In this document: positions 5,764 through 5,777 of the stretch, piece by piece
Numbering within the stretch: position 1 is the stretch's first letter
Layout: every line of letters starts with the position of its first letter
DNA from: Oscillospiraceae bacterium
Lineage (GTDB): Bacteria > Bacillota > Clostridia > Oscillospirales > Ruminococcaceae
DNA length: 5,777 bases
Direction of reading: 5' to 3'
Assembly: GCA_016302225.1 (NCBI GenBank)
Contig: JAEDOB010000153.1
Location: 1-5,777, forward strand
Notes under the pieces: generated by a model
What the model saw: the letters and a program-made list of their open reading frames with translations, nothing else
What the model was told of the DNA's origin: nothing
The model's database searches: none
Position numbers and translations under genes: made by a program

Positions 5764-5777
5764 GCCCCTAACGTTTC
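5701..5777 (+). CDS. Possible start of a hypothetical protein, truncated by the window end
   Basis: An ATG at 5701 is preceded by AAAGGGGG (5686-5693) with 7 nt spacing, a strong ribosome binding site. The frame stays open to the window end (25 full codons) and reads MGNAKMQRDTTNPNAKQGVS then PAPNV. The peptide is rich in Asn, Gln and Ala with few hydrophobic residues and matches no family I know. An in-frame TGA at 5656-5658 bounds it upstream. Because it overlaps repeated sequence it may be a spurious frame inside a repeat; I rate it slightly less likely than not to be a real gene. Confidence 0.35.
   Translation, partial: MGNAKMQRDTTNPNAKQGVSPAPNV

Noticed and set aside
1..5777. CRISPR arrays, tRNA or rRNA genes
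   Set aside because: No regularly spaced repeats and no cloverleaf or rRNA-like sequence were seen on reading both strands.

Overview
The window looks like chromosome from a low-to-moderate GC member of the Bacillota, most likely a Ruminococcus-like Clostridia species. This is inferred from the sigma-A-type promoters (TATAAT boxes), the purine-rich ribosome binding sites, the protein families present and the palindromic intergenic repeats. The exact taxon cannot be fixed from the sequence alone.

Layout: (1) Bases 1-590 carry the 3' part of queC, the preQ0 synthase of 7-deazaguanine biosynthesis, on the + strand. (2) Bases 591-965 hold no gene. They contain an 84-bp palindromic element, a second 78-bp element with short inverted ends, small palindromes and a good promoter. 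(3) Bases 966-4384 are a two-gene + strand operon: a 507-residue MoxR/CbbQ-like AAA+ ATPase with a large unrecognised N-terminal region, then a 627-residue protein with an HExxH zincin-like motif near its N-terminus and a CobT/NorD-like von Willebrand factor A (VWA) domain at its C-terminus. (4) Bases 4388-5438 are a convergent - strand operon of a DUF5662-type protein with an HD-like residue pattern (upstream gene) and a PaaI-like hotdog thioesterase (downstream gene), driven by a near-consensus promoter at 5471-5499. (5) Bases 5500-5777 are mostly non-coding, ending in a possible short + strand reading frame that runs off the window. Its ribosome binding site lies in one arm of an inverted repeat.

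The most interesting part is the AAA+/VWA pair. MoxR-type ATPases work with VWA-protein partners in remodelling or metal-insertion machines (CbbQ/CbbO, NorQ/NorD, CobS/CobT, RavA/ViaA). Here all main ATPase motifs and all MIDAS residues are intact. The VWA partner adds a putative metallopeptidase motif (HECLH followed by NIIEDAYIE). No obvious client enzyme is encoded next to the pair, and it has its own promoter, so it may be a self-contained remodelling or proteolysis module whose target is elsewhere. This function is inference; the motifs are seen directly. The flanking genes look like ordinary metabolic genes.
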